Assembly (NCBI GenBank): GCA_948329865.1
Contig: OX415253.1
Coordinates: 85,496,176 to 85,560,175, forward strand
Direction of reading: 5' to 3'
Length of the DNA stretch: 64,000 nt
From: Linaria vulgaris
Taxonomy: Eukaryota > Streptophyta > Magnoliopsida > Lamiales > Plantaginaceae
Shown here: positions 36,355 to 46,869 of the stretch, in pieces
Position numbering within the stretch: position 1 is the first letter of the stretch
How the letters are laid out: each line of letters begins with the position of its first letter
Notes under the pieces: model-generated
What the model was told of the DNA's origin: nothing
The model's input: only the letters and a program-made list of their open reading frames with translations
The model's database searches: none
Translations under genes and position numbers: made by a program

Positions 36355-37474
36355 GTGGAAGATAGTTAACTTCTTTAATTAATTTGGAGAAATAATATTA
36401 GGAGTATGTTCGAATTAAAACCAAATAGAATAGTTGAATGCGAATTTACGTGTTTTTTCAATACATGTAACCGAACTGGGGGATAGGATGGCTCACCATC
36501 ACCATTGCTCTTCTTTTTAACTCTTCTGCATTTTAGAATAATACTCAATAATCCAAAGATTTGAACTAATTAAAGTTATTATTTGTAAATATTTAAAAAT
36601 AAAGACACAAACTCGAATCATGGCAACATTAAAATCCTGAAAATTCATTCCAAGTGTGATCCACGTCAACATCCAAAACTTTGAAATATCCGTATGTGAC
36701 TGAACACATCAAAATTAAAACTTAGGGCCCTCGAATATTATTCAGTATTACGAACAAGAAAAAGGTAAATCCGGAGCCTCTATATGATATTCTTAAGAGA
36801 AGTGAGACCATATGCATGTGGCACGTAGAGAATATATAAACTCTCGTATATGAAAATCGATTGTAAATAAGTGGAACAATCACAATAGGTCTAACTGTGC
36901 ATAGGTAAAACTGGCACATATAGGTCAAAATAAAATAGGTGGAACTTTGTTCGATCTATTATATTGGAGCTCTCCTTGAAACCTCCTTAATGATGTTTAG
37001 TAGAATATACATAAATAAAATATTTTCTTAATTACCAGAGTTGGTTGAGCTTAATGCATGTTGAAATAAATATGATGAGTTGACCGTTAGCCATTGGTTA
37101 AATATGATAACAACTATGTAATTTTGTACTCAATAATTTGAAAATATAATTAGTGTAGCCAGTCCTTTTTAATAATTTGTATATAATTTACGTATTTTTT
37201 CCATTTAATCAATAAACTCTCCTTTATTATTCATCTCCATTCACATAGTTTAGGATAATAAAAAAAGTTATAATGTATAAATTATGCAATGATAAAACAA
37301 ATGTGTGTTAAATTTATCTTGTGAGCTAGTAGCATGCACCAAACATTAATCTAATATATATGATTGCAACTATATTTTTTCTTAAGTTACAATTTATTGG
37401 TTGCAAAAAAGTTTGACATAATATGCATATCGATAAATTAGAGTAATAGTTATTTTTGTTCTATCGCATATTTA
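36355..37474. other. Intergenic between lyase pseudogene and CACTA element
   Basis: Very AT-rich. The right-hand half could be the former lyase promoter. No gene, tRNA or repeat structure was recognised. Confidence 0.45.
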
Positions 37475-37495
37475 CACTACAACAGAAATCGCCTT

Positions 37496-37950
37496 TACCG
37501 ACGGCTCAAAAACCGTCGATAAAGGCCCCTTTTCCGACGGAAATGGTTATTTCCGTCGGCAAAAGCCGTCGGTAAAAGCCGACGAAAAAAAGCTCGTAAG
37601 TAAAAAGCTTTTCCGTCGGACTTTTACCGACGGAATAGGGCTTTTCCGTCGGCTTAAAGCCGACGAAAAAGCCTTTTTCCTATACCGTCGGCTTTAAGCC
37701 GACGAAAAAGGTGTTTTTTTTCCGTCGGCTTTAAGCCGACGGTATAGTTCCCTTTTCCGTCGGCTTAAAGCCGACGGAAATGCCCTAAGGGTTTTAAAAT
37801 ATTAAAAAAATAATAAAAAAAATTTAAAAAATTTAAAAAAATAATTTAAAAAAACAATTTAAAATGATTTAAAGTCGACGGTATAGGGCTTTTCCGTCGG
37901 CTTAAAGCCGACGGTATAGGGCTTTTCCGTCGGCTTAAAGCCGACGGAAA
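37496..37950. repeat. CACTA subterminal palindrome array
   Basis: Repeated 20-21-bp palindromes built from CCGTCGG and CCGACGG around TTTAAG or TTAAAG, in both orientations, separated by a poly-A/T-rich island at 37795-37870. In En/Spm elements, subterminal short repeats of this kind are bound by the TNPA-type protein. The binding role here is inferred from position. Confidence 0.75.
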
Positions 37951-38500
37951 AGGGTTTAAAAATATAAAAAAAAAAAAAAAATCAATTTAAAAAATGATTT
38001 AAAAAAACGATTTAAAATAATTGACTTAAAAGAAATCATTTTAATAATTGATTTATGATTTTTTTCCGATTTATTTAAAAGAAATCGATTTTAAATAAAT
38101 TTTTTATGTTTATTTAGCGATTTAATTTAAAAGAAATCGATTTAAATAATAACATTCACATTTTCGAGCAATTTTTTTAAATTATTAATTATAATAAATA
38201 AAATTTCGTATTTAAAATAAAATCTTGATAATATAAGTTTTTTATAATTATTATTAGTTAGATAATGAATAAAACATAAGTAGAAATAAAATAATAAAAC
38301 AAATAATAAACTCTAATTATAAGTTAGTGAATATATATGGATAAATTTTTGTTAGTTATTTAGAATTTTTGGGAGAGAAAGTAGATAGTTTTTGGAGAAT
38401 GGGAAGAATGAATGAATTAAGTGGGTAGAATAAGGGGTATTTATAGATATTTAGGAGGAGTAGGGTTAAATTAAAAAAACCAAAAAAATGGGGGGGGGGG

Positions 38501-38690
38501 TGCCACGTCAGCGATCCGTGTGAATTATCACACGGATCGCTGACGTGGCGAGATCTGATCCGTCGGTAAAGATCTATACCGTCGGCTTAGAGCCGACGGT
38601 ATAGATATGATCCGTGTGATTTGATCACACGGATCAGATCTCGCCACGTCAGCGATCCGTGTGATAATTCACACGGATCGCTGACGTGGC
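38501..38690. repeat. Nested perfect-palindrome block upstream of the CACTA transposase
   Basis: Hairpin GCCACGTCAGCGATCCGTGTG / CACACGGATCGCTGACGTGGC (loop AATTAT) appears at about 38502-38549 and again at about 38642-38689. Between them lie CGAGATCTGATCC, then GATC-rich CCGTCGG/CCGACGG palindromes and a third hairpin, GATCCGTGTGAT/ATCACACGGATC. The whole block is itself an inverted repeat centred near 38595. GC-rich in an AT-rich setting. Confidence 0.85.
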
Positions 38691-39080
38691 AACAACCCCC
38701 CTTCCCGAAGGCCTATATATAATTCGAACGAGTTAGTCTCACAATTCATTCGGTTTCAAAATAAGGTTCGTAAACGTACTCATTTTAATTTTTACGTAAT
38801 AATTATTTTTTTTATAAGCGTACGTTAATTATGTTTATCTAATTTATCTTTCTTTTTATTTGCGACTTAAGGAAAATGTACGAGTCATCTTGGAGACCGG
38901 TGCCATAGATCGAAGGAGCAGTTTCAGAAATTTTTTACGTGCTACAAGAGGTACGTGTATAGTTTCGAGCTCTTATTTTTTGTTCTAGTCGTACGATTAT
39001 AAATATTGATCGTAACCCCTAAATGTAGAGACGTCGTTGTGCTAATCGTTATAATTTAAAAAATTTATAGACAATATATA

Positions 39081-41444
39081 ATGAATCCAAACGGAGATAG
39101 AGATTGGATGTATGATCGTTTGAGTGAGACGGGTCGAGTGAATGAAACGTTCGGGGAAGGTGTATACCAGTTTTTGGCATTTGCGTTAGATCAAGAGCGT
39201 TATCTAGACGGTGATCGAAATCCTAGATGTCCATGTAGAAAATGCAGCAATAGGAAATACTTGGACCCTGGCAAAGTGGCAGCTCACCTTTATCGATGGG
39301 GTTTTGTAGAAGGGTACCGTGTATGGATATTCCATGGGGAAAATTTTGTCGCGCATAATAGCCAAGGGGCGTCATCGTCGAGGCACGAAGTTAGAAACGA
39401 CCCCGAAGTTGTTCAGGACGAGATTTTGTTTGAAAATCTAGTTGACGACACTTTTCGGGCACAATTCGACGTTAACGGTGAGGAGCCTAACGCCGATGCA
39501 AAAGATTTTTTAAATTTGCTACAAATGTCGGAACTCAAGCTTAAGGGACCAAGCAAGAAATCTGTTTTGCAGTGGGTGTCCGAGTTTTTTACAGCCAAGA
39601 TTGAGAATAACTACAATCAATCCGGGTGCAATCAGATGTACAACTTGCACCGCGAACTTTTGTACCCAGAGGATCAACTCTTACTACCAGAGGATATGCA
39701 CGCTGCCGAGAATATGATGAGGTGTTTGGGGTTGGGATACGAAACAATCGACGTGTGTTTTAATAATTGTTTCTTGTTCTACGGAGAATTCGCATCTTCC
39801 GATTACTCGGTTTGTCCTGAATGCGGGGAGTATAGGTATGAAACTATAGGTAGAAAGAATCCAGTGCCAAGGAAAAAGTTATGGTACTTCCCTTTGGCCC
39901 CACGTCTTAAACGACTCTTCATGACTAAATCAACTGCTGAACATATGACGTGGCACTTAAATTGTAAGTCGTCGGACGATGTAATGATCCACCCTGCAGC
40001 AGGCGAAGCGTGGCAAGATTTCGACAAGAAACATCCGCAATTCGCAGCAGAGCCACGGAACATCCGCCTTGGTCTATGCACAGACGGTTTCACTCCGTTT
40101 GGAAACTTCGGGAAACAATATTCTTGTTGGCCTGTGTTCATGACTCCATATAACCTTCCTCCAGATCTTTGCATGCGAGAGGAGTTTATTTTCTTGAGTC
40201 TTATCATATCAGGGCCGAGTAGTCCAGGACAAAACATTAACGTTTTGCTACGCCCTCTGATTGACGAGTTGAAGGTTTTGTGGCATGATGGCGTTCGTAC
40301 TTACGATAGATTCAGGGAGCAGAATTTTCAGTTGAGGGCTGCATTGATGTGGACTATTAGTGATTTCCCCGCCTACGGGATGTTGTCTCAGTGGAGCACA
40401 CATGGAAAGTTATCGTGCCCGTATTGCATGGAGAACACGAAGGCGTTCCCTTTGCAGTATGGTAGGAAAGCAACGTGGTGGGGATGTCATCGTTGTTTCT
40501 TACCAGTGGGACATGAATTTCGGCACGACATGATGGGATTCAATGGAAATACAGAATTTGATGGGCCTCCACCGCGTAGGACAGGCGCAGAAATGGCAGC
40601 AATTGTTGCACAACTACTAGGAAGGTCTACAGCGCCAGATGCACCGATAATGCCAGGAAAAGGAACAGAGCACAATTGGACCCACAAAAGTATCTTTTGG
40701 GAATTACCCTATTGGAGTACGAACCTGATACGTCACAATCTTGATGTGATGCATTGCGAGAAGAACTCTTTCGACAACATAAAGAACACGGTGATGGACG
40801 ACCCAGTTAAGAGTAAAGACAACTTAAAAGCTAGGAGAGACTTAGAATTGTTGACCACTCGGGTCGAGCTTTTTGTTGTCGATACCGATGATAATAAAAC
40901 ATACAAGCCGAAAGCCAAGTATTGCCTTGATCGACCGCAAAAGAAACTACTATGTCAGTGGTTGTCATGTTTGCGATTTCCGGATGGCTATGCTTCAAAT
41001 ATTCAGCGTTGTGTGCAACAACAACAATTAAAGTTGATTGGGATGAAGAGTCACGATTGTCACGTGTTTATGCAAAGGTTAATACCTATTGCCTTCCGTG
41101 ATTTTATCCCTGATCCGATATGGGGTACCCTAGTAGAGATAAGTATCTTCTTCAGAGCATTGTGCGCCACAGAGATTAGGAGATCGGACATGGCGTTGTT
41201 AGAGGAATCTATCGTGGTCACAATATGCAAATTAGAGAAGATATTTTCACCAGGCTTTTTCGATTCTATGGAGCAATTGACGATACATCTTCCCTACGAG
41301 GCCAAAGTTGGTGGACCGGTTCAGTATCGTTGGATGTACCCTTTCGAGAGGTATTGGCATTATTTATATCATTCCTTATATATTCCAACAACCTGGCAGT
41401 TAAGTTTTTCTTTTTTTTCTTTGTTATTTATTTTCCCTTTTTAG
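39081..41444 (+). CDS. CACTA transposase, tnp2/TNPD type
   Basis: Open frame of up to 787 aa without internal stops. Start MNPNGDRDWMYDRLSE is typical of the transposase-associated N-terminal domain, which holds a Cys cluster (CPCRKCSNRKY). Then comes the tnp2 transposase domain from about residue 180 to 480 (LLPEDMHAAENMMRCLGLGY, CPECGEYRYE, FPLAPRLKRLFM, GLCTDGFTPFGNFGKQYSCW). A DUF4218-like part follows (KSHDCHVFMQRLIPIAFRDF, MYPFERY). After FERY the sequence loses similarity. A donor GTATTG at 41351 suggests the last residues belong to an intron, so the coding exon probably ends at 41350. The C-terminal DUF4216-like part normally expected is not found downstream. Confidence 0.88.
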   Translation: MNPNGDRDWMYDRLSETGRVNETFGEGVYQFLAFALDQERYLDGDRNPRCPCRKCSNRKYLDPGKVAAHLYRWGFVEGYRVWIFHGENFVAHNSQGASSSRHEVRNDPEVVQDEILFENLVDDTFRAQFDVNGEEPNADAKDFLNLLQMSELKLKGPSKKSVLQWVSEFFTAKIENNYNQSGCNQMYNLHRELLYPEDQLLLPEDMHAAENMMRCLGLGYETIDVCFNNCFLFYGEFASSDYSVCPECGEYRYETIGRKNPVPRKKLWYFPLAPRLKRLFMTKSTAEHMTWHLNCKSSDDVMIHPAAGEAWQDFDKKHPQFAAEPRNIRLGLCTDGFTPFGNFGKQYSCWPVFMTPYNLPPDLCMREEFIFLSLIISGPSSPGQNINVLLRPLIDELKVLWHDGVRTYDRFREQNFQLRAALMWTISDFPAYGMLSQWSTHGKLSCPYCMENTKAFPLQYGRKATWWGCHRCFLPVGHEFRHDMMGFNGNTEFDGPPPRRTGAEMAAIVAQLLGRSTAPDAPIMPGKGTEHNWTHKSIFWELPYWSTNLIRHNLDVMHCEKNSFDNIKNTVMDDPVKSKDNLKARRDLELLTTRVELFVVDTDDNKTYKPKAKYCLDRPQKKLLCQWLSCLRFPDGYASNIQRCVQQQQLKLIGMKSHDCHVFMQRLIPIAFRDFIPDPIWGTLVEISIFFRALCATEIRRSDMALLEESIVVTICKLEKIFSPGFFDSMEQLTIHLPYEAKVGGPVQYRWMYPFERYWHYLYHSLYIPTTWQLSFSFFSLLFIFPF

Positions 41445-41454
41445 ATATTACATG

Positions 41455-41890
41455 TTATGTTTTAGCCTTCGTGGATAGGCATATCTCTTTCCAAGTGCCC
41501 GGAAAGTGTTGTTCTTCGGTTCTTGCCTCAATGTGCGGTTTCGTTCTTTGAGTTGGCCGTCTGGGGCATTGCTCCGAGGGCATTTGTGTTGGGAGTGTAT
41601 AGCAAGGAAGTGTTCTTGTCAAGGTTCTGAGACTCGGGAGTCCGTTGGGGCCCTGCTCGGCGTCTTGATGGATAGCTGAATCAGGCGGATCCATCCGGGT
41701 TCGCTTTTTATCCGATGCCGCCTTGATATCTGGTCTTGATTCATCGTGACTTTTCGAGGGACGCTAGGTGCCCTCGTCGGATGGCCACTCGTACCGCTTT
41801 GGGTTAGTAACCGAGCGGTATTGGTCACACCCGATGGGCCTCCTCGTTGGGAGTGGGTACAACTCATCGGAAGTACTTGTGACAATAGTA
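41455..41890. other. Unidentified GC-rich block after the CACTA transposase
   Basis: About 435 bases with much higher GC than either side, many CG dinucleotides, and stops in all six frames. One plus frame reads WGIAPRAFVLGVYSKEVF and later LNQADPSGFAFYPMPP between stops, which looks like a decayed coding sequence. I could not match it to a transposase, plastid or mitochondrial gene. Candidate explanations are a captured gene fragment in the CACTA element or an organellar insertion. Confidence 0.4.
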
Positions 41891-42715
41891 TTGTCCATTT
41901 ATTAATCCTTCTTATTTAGGACTAATATTTTCTTTAATCTCGTATTTATTTTATACGGTTAACATTGATGATTCCATTTTAGTCCCTAAACATTTTTTTT
42001 AATTATTTTCTTCTCCCTAAACTTGGAGACAATACGCATATGAGCTCCTGCAAAACGAAAAAAAAAAAAAGGAAATGTCAGCAACCGGAAAATTAATTAA
42101 ATCTAAAAGATGCAAAAGTTACTTATTACGTACTATGGACTAAAGTTTATAGATGTTATCAATGAATAAAATGAGAGTTCAATCATTGGTTTTCTCAATT
42201 ACAAATTAAATTTCAATCAATCAGCCAGCATCCGCTCGCAATTGACCCAATTATCTTATCACAATCTAATATAAAATATATCAAGCTTTTACTCTAAGCC
42301 TGAGCTACCTTAAAATTCTCTTGTTACTTCACGTTCTTCCTTTTCTGGTAATGAATCTTATATTGTATTAATTAATAAATGGCTTAGGGCTTAGGCCTTG
42401 TAAAAAGGAAAAAAAATCTCTTGTTACCGTTTAGAACTTAAAGCTTAGTAACTTAATTAGACATATTTTACAAGTAATAATGAATTACTCAATTATGTGC
42501 TTCAATGCTAGCTCTTTTATTCTTCACGTGACGAATGAAGTATATGAGACGTACTATTATACCCACAAAATTAAAGAAAGGAAGTATATATATTTAGTGG
42601 CGGATGAATTAAGGAACTAACAAAGCCACATCAAAATTCAGCAAATCCAAATTGCTATGAGAGAACGAGTGTTAATTCGCTAATTAACAAGTTAGCTAGC
42701 TAATTGGGATATAAG
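41891..42715. other. Intergenic
   Basis: AT-rich DNA with no recognised gene. The missing right end of the CACTA element is not here. Confidence 0.45.
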
Positions 42716-43211
42716 CTAGGATGCACGGATACTCAAAAAAAGTGATCGGTCAGCTCCGGATACGTATCGGACACGGATACGCGTCGGATACGCACGAGAT
42801 ACGTATTGAACACGGATACGTGTCGGATACGCACGGGATACATATCCGATACTCCAAATGGAGTATCTTGAATTAAAATTAATTAAAAAATATGGATACG
42901 AGTATCGGATACTCTCTTGAGGAGTATCCGATACGTATCGGGGCCAAATAATTTTTTTTTTTATTAGCAAAATAAGGTTTTATTCAAGAGAAAAGAAGAC
43001 ACTCATGAAATGAGTTGGACCAAATGACATGAGAATATGCAAACCCTTTAAACTTAGCATTAAACTATACCCAAGCTCTAATTTTGTTATTTGTTATGTT
43101 TTAAAAATATGCTAATCTAGTATTGTTATTTGTTATCGGATACTCTCTTGAAAAATATGCTAATCTAGTATTGTTATTTGTTATGATTTAAACTCTTTAA
43201 CTTTTGTTGTT

Positions 43212-46111
43212 TTTTTTTTTTTTGATGGATAAGCATATTCATAACACTAAAGAGAGGGAATATTACATCAGTAAAAGATGAGGTTTATCAGACCCCCCTG
43301 ACAAAAATGCATCAGAAAGATGCAACAAAACTTATCTAACCCCCATCATCTGGGGGAAGCTCAAAATTAACCGGACCATTCCACAGATTTTTCCTACCCC
43401 AAGTTGCCAAATTGTGAGCATTTAAGTTGGCTTCTCTTGGAATAAATGAAATTTTCCAGAATGGCCATTGCAAAAGAATCGATCGTATGTTGTTGATGAT
43501 GTTTTCTGCTGTCCAGTTGATCAAAGAGTCTTTATCATTAATTTGGGAGACCACTTCCTTTGCATCTGACTCGAAAAGGGCGAAATCAATTTTGAGGCTT
43601 GCGATTTTCCTCATAGCCTCAAGGATAATATTGGCTTCAGCTGCGTGGGCATCAAGGACCGTCGTCTCGACAACTTCCTTCCAAAGTTCACCATTGATGT
43701 TGCAAATGATGAATCCACCCCATGATTGACCTGAAATGTGATGAAATGTGGAGTCCGAGTTCACCTTAATCCAGCCTTTGGGGGGTGATATCCAGGGCCC
43801 CGCTCGATGAGCACTGTTAGAATTGGGATTGCAGAAGGCTGGGGCGAATTCCAAAAACTTTCGCATGATTTGTTGGAGAGACGTCTCCACATTGGCACTC
43901 GTGTTTCTATGAAGAACATGGTTGCGCGCATTCCAAATTGCTTCCATTGCCGTGAATGAGAAAATGCTGAACTTTTGAGCTTCTACTCGATTTCCAGGGA
44001 AGGGAAAGTCCATCTTTAACAGAGTAAGAATCCATTCACAAACTGAGAGGTTGTTGAACTGATCAATCCTGCAATTCCAGAAAGAGTGGTACCAAATTTG
44101 CTTTGCAAAGTCACATTCCAGGAAGAGGTGGTGAAGAGATTCCGCTTGATTTGAGCATAGCACGCAAGTTTGGTCCTGAATAGGGAATAAAGAACCAAGT
44201 TTAGAACGAGTAGGAATGCAATTATTAACCACTCTCCAAAGAAAAAATCTCAGCCTATTATGTAATTTAGATTTCCATATGAGATTGCAAGAGTTAAGCA
44301 ACAAAGAAGAATCAAATCTAAAACGAGAACTTTGATCCGAGAGATATGCGCTTTTGGTTGAGAAGACTCCTTTACTCGAGGGAATCCAAACCAAACGCGG
44401 TGATTCCTCCAAGGGAATGATAGGGATTTTTAAAATTTCCCTGCACGTAGCACCATCAAAAATTTGATTAATAACTTCCAGATTCCAACAACCAAATTTA
44501 GTATCGATAAGATTGCAAACAAGATTAAATTGGCCGATAATAGTAGGAGAAAGATGAGCAAATGGCGGGGTAAAATGGGGAATGGTTGGGATCCATGGTT
44601 CCTCCCATGTTTTAACTGAAGAGTTGATAGCAATTCTAAAACAAGCTCCTTTGATGATGATTTCTCGGCACTTTGCAATACTCCTCCAAAAATTTGAACA
44701 ACCTGCAAAGGATTTTGTAGAAGTCAAAAACCATTGATTATTCAGATATTTGGCATTAAGAGCTTGACAGAAAAGTTTTTCCAGTGGATTGACACTCATT
44801 TGCCATGTGATTTTGGCCACTAAAGCTCGGTTCATGTCTTCTGTACGCCTAATTCCCAAACCACCACAGTTTTTAGGTTGACAAATCTTGTCCCATGCTT
44901 TTAAACATAAGGGCTTTTGCCTTTTTTTCCCAGACCACCAGAAGTTGCGCATTGATTTGTCTATATGTCTGGAAACTTTCAAAGGGATAAGGGATGTGCT
45001 AAGGTGATAAACAGGATATGCTTGAGCAACATTTTTTAGCAACACCAACTTTCCAGCCTGGGAGAGACATCCAGCCTTCCAAAGAGCCATTTTTTTGTCA
45101 ACCTTTGTGATCAGATCTTTGTGTTGATCCTTAAATGTTGTTGTTCTGCAGAATTGGACCCCAAGGTGTTTCTGATTGTGATCACACTCCTTGAAGTTAA
45201 GGATATCCAGGATTTTGTCCTTTTCAGCTCTATTGCAGTTTTTACTGAAGTGGATAACCGATTTTGCAGCATTGGGTGAGAGCCCTGTCCATTCATAGAG
45301 ATGGTCCAGTAGGTTAGCAAGAGCATTCGCCTCCTCTTCATTAGCTTTGCAATATACCACCAAATCATCTGCAAACATCAAGTGGCTAATGAATGGGGCT
45401 GCACGACAGATTTTAACACCTTTGAGGGTGTTTCTGTTAGCTTCTAACTCCATAAGGCGAGAAAAAAGTTCAAAATAAATAATGAAGAGTGAAGGAGAAA
45501 GAGGGTCTCCCTGGCGGATCCCCCGCGTAGGTTTGAAGTAGCCACATGGAGATCCATTAAGGAGGACAGAGAATGATGCCGTCGAAATGCATTTGAAAAT
45601 GCGATCAATGATATTTTCATCAAATCCCAGTGCTCGGAGAATCGAACAGAGAACGGGCCACTCCACGTGGTCATACGCTTTAGCCATATCAATCTTGATC
45701 GCCATAAATTTCTTACCTCCTTTTTTCGTATTCATATAGTGCATAATCTCATGGTTAAGAATGGTATTATCTGTGATAACTCTGCCAGGAACAAAAGAGT
45801 ATTGATTCGGAGAAATGACTTTATCGAGGAGGGGCTTGATCCGATTTGCAATGATTTTTGTAATAAGCTTGTATGACACATTGCATAAACTGATCGGGCG
45901 GAAGTGCTCCACTTGATTAGATTGATTGCTCTTAGGGATAAGGGCCAAAAAAGTGTGGTTAATCGCTTGGAGCATGTGCCCATTCTGAAAGAAGTCCTGT
46001 ACAGCCTTAGTAAGATCAAATGCAACAATCTCCCAGTAGGTTTTGTAAAAAAGAGGGGGGAGCCCATCCGGGCCTGGAGATGAATTCGAATTCATAGAAA
46101 ATAGAGCTTCC
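43212..46111 (-). mobile_element. LINE (non-LTR retrotransposon), 5'-truncated, nested
   Basis: A 2.9-kb insertion on the minus strand, with its poly-A tail seen as the T run at 43210-43223. It is flanked by TAACTTTTGTTGTT at 43198-43211 and 46112-46125, the target-site duplication. The 5' end cuts directly into the coding frame, so the endonuclease domain and untranslated leader are missing. The host is the GGATACG-repeat element, which must be older. Confidence 0.9.
43336..46095 (-). CDS. LINE ORF2 fragment: reverse transcriptase, zf-RVT and RNase H domains
   Basis: Uninterrupted frame of 919 aa from an internal Met; the frame stays open to the insertion edge (codons for EALFS precede). 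Order: reverse transcriptase from the start (SSPGPDGLPPLFYK, LIPKSNQ, FRPISLCNVSYKLITKIIAN, KIDMAKAYDHVEW, GIRQGDPLSPSLF, FADDLVVYC) to about residue 280. A zf-RVT region lies near residue 590-680 (LRFFLWRVVNNCIPT, CVLCSNQAESLHHLFLECDF). A C-terminal RNase H follows (IKVNSDSTF, EANIILEAMR, FESDAKEVV, REANLNAHNLA). The FADD catalytic motif is intact. The missing N-terminal endonuclease makes it unable to move by itself. Confidence 0.92.
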   Translation of the reverse strand: MNSNSSPGPDGLPPLFYKTYWEIVAFDLTKAVQDFFQNGHMLQAINHTFLALIPKSNQSNQVEHFRPISLCNVSYKLITKIIANRIKPLLDKVISPNQYSFVPGRVITDNTILNHEIMHYMNTKKGGKKFMAIKIDMAKAYDHVEWPVLCSILRALGFDENIIDRIFKCISTASFSVLLNGSPCGYFKPTRGIRQGDPLSPSLFIIYFELFSRLMELEANRNTLKGVKICRAAPFISHLMFADDLVVYCKANEEEANALANLLDHLYEWTGLSPNAAKSVIHFSKNCNRAEKDKILDILNFKECDHNQKHLGVQFCRTTTFKDQHKDLITKVDKKMALWKAGCLSQAGKLVLLKNVAQAYPVYHLSTSLIPLKVSRHIDKSMRNFWWSGKKRQKPLCLKAWDKICQPKNCGGLGIRRTEDMNRALVAKITWQMSVNPLEKLFCQALNAKYLNNQWFLTSTKSFAGCSNFWRSIAKCREIIIKGACFRIAINSSVKTWEEPWIPTIPHFTPPFAHLSPTIIGQFNLVCNLIDTKFGCWNLEVINQIFDGATCREILKIPIIPLEESPRLVWIPSSKGVFSTKSAYLSDQSSRFRFDSSLLLNSCNLIWKSKLHNRLRFFLWRVVNNCIPTRSKLGSLFPIQDQTCVLCSNQAESLHHLFLECDFAKQIWYHSFWNCRIDQFNNLSVCEWILTLLKMDFPFPGNRVEAQKFSIFSFTAMEAIWNARNHVLHRNTSANVETSLQQIMRKFLEFAPAFCNPNSNSAHRAGPWISPPKGWIKVNSDSTFHHISGQSWGGFIICNINGELWKEVVETTVLDAHAAEANIILEAMRKIASLKIDFALFESDAKEVVSQINDKDSLINWTAENIINNIRSILLQWPFWKISFIPREANLNAHNLATWGRKNLWNGPVNFELPPDDGG

Positions 46112-46869
46112 TAACTTTTGTTGTTGACAATGTTTAATGTATTTAACATTTAGCCACTAGTATTTTGAGTTTTTGAGCTTATATGAATTGCCTATTGCTA
46201 TTAGGAATCTTTTATATATGTTTATATTTTTTTATTGTGTTGAAATTAATTTTGCAAGTGATTACATATGATATAATATATTATTTGACTTTTTTTTAGT
46301 TATATATTTATATAATTATTATTTATTAATATTAAATATTTGAAGTATCCTACACGTATCGTATCTTGTAAATTTTAAAAAAAATCGTATCCACGTATCT
46401 GTATCCTATGAATACGGATTCTCGTATCCGTATCCGTGCAACCTTGGATATAAGTTAGCCCAACTCTGGCTGTCAATATGGAATTTCAATACCAAACGCA
46501 AAGAAGTGTGGGAAATAAACAGAACTGAAGATTAAGCGAAGAATCGCTTGACAAAATCATTTCTTGTGCTAGTGAAGGAATATTTTTATACAGCTAAAAA
46601 TAACAACATTTATGTTTGGATGAAAATTTTAATAAAAAATATGTGAAATCGCCATTCGTAATGGTAGGTACGTAAAAGTTGGGCAAGTTTTTTTCAGGAT
46701 AAGTCTAGACTACTCATAAATATCATATTAATGAAAACAATATTGTTTTGTGAAATCACATGGAGAAAATTATAATCTAGTTCAGTTTTAATTTGGATGT
46801 GTTCCCGACAGTTTTGGAGTTTCCAGTCATTATTATATTATAAATATCCGATTGGGTAGATGGCTTATT

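Larger units (their letters stand above)
37475..41350 (+). mobile_element. CACTA (En/Spm-type) DNA transposon, 5' end and transposase present, 3' end missing
   Basis: The left end is CACTACAACAGAAATCG, a canonical CACTA terminus. The subterminal region follows with many copies of the palindrome CCGTCGGCTTTAAGCCGACGG and its halves (37496-37780, 37875-37950, 38560-38602). A tnp2-type transposase frame starts at 39081. No matching 3' terminus (reverse complement ending GTAGTG) and no second subterminal array were found to the right. The element is therefore truncated or rearranged somewhere after about 41.35 kb. Confidence 0.85.
42716..46445. mobile_element. TIR element with GGATACG repeats, split by a nested LINE
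   Basis: The outer ends are inverted: GGATGCACGGATAC at 42719-42732 and its partner GTATCCGTGCAACC at the right, ending about 46444. The direct repeat GGATATAAG flanks it at 42707-42715 and 46446-46454. The left part (42730-42945) is packed with short variants of CGGATACGTATCGGATACG and the right part (46340-46440) with the complement. No transposase was seen. Its own length without the LINE would be about 0.8 kb. A local duplication of about 35 bp (AATATGCTAATCTAGTATTG) lies at 43087 and 43152. Confidence 0.65.
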
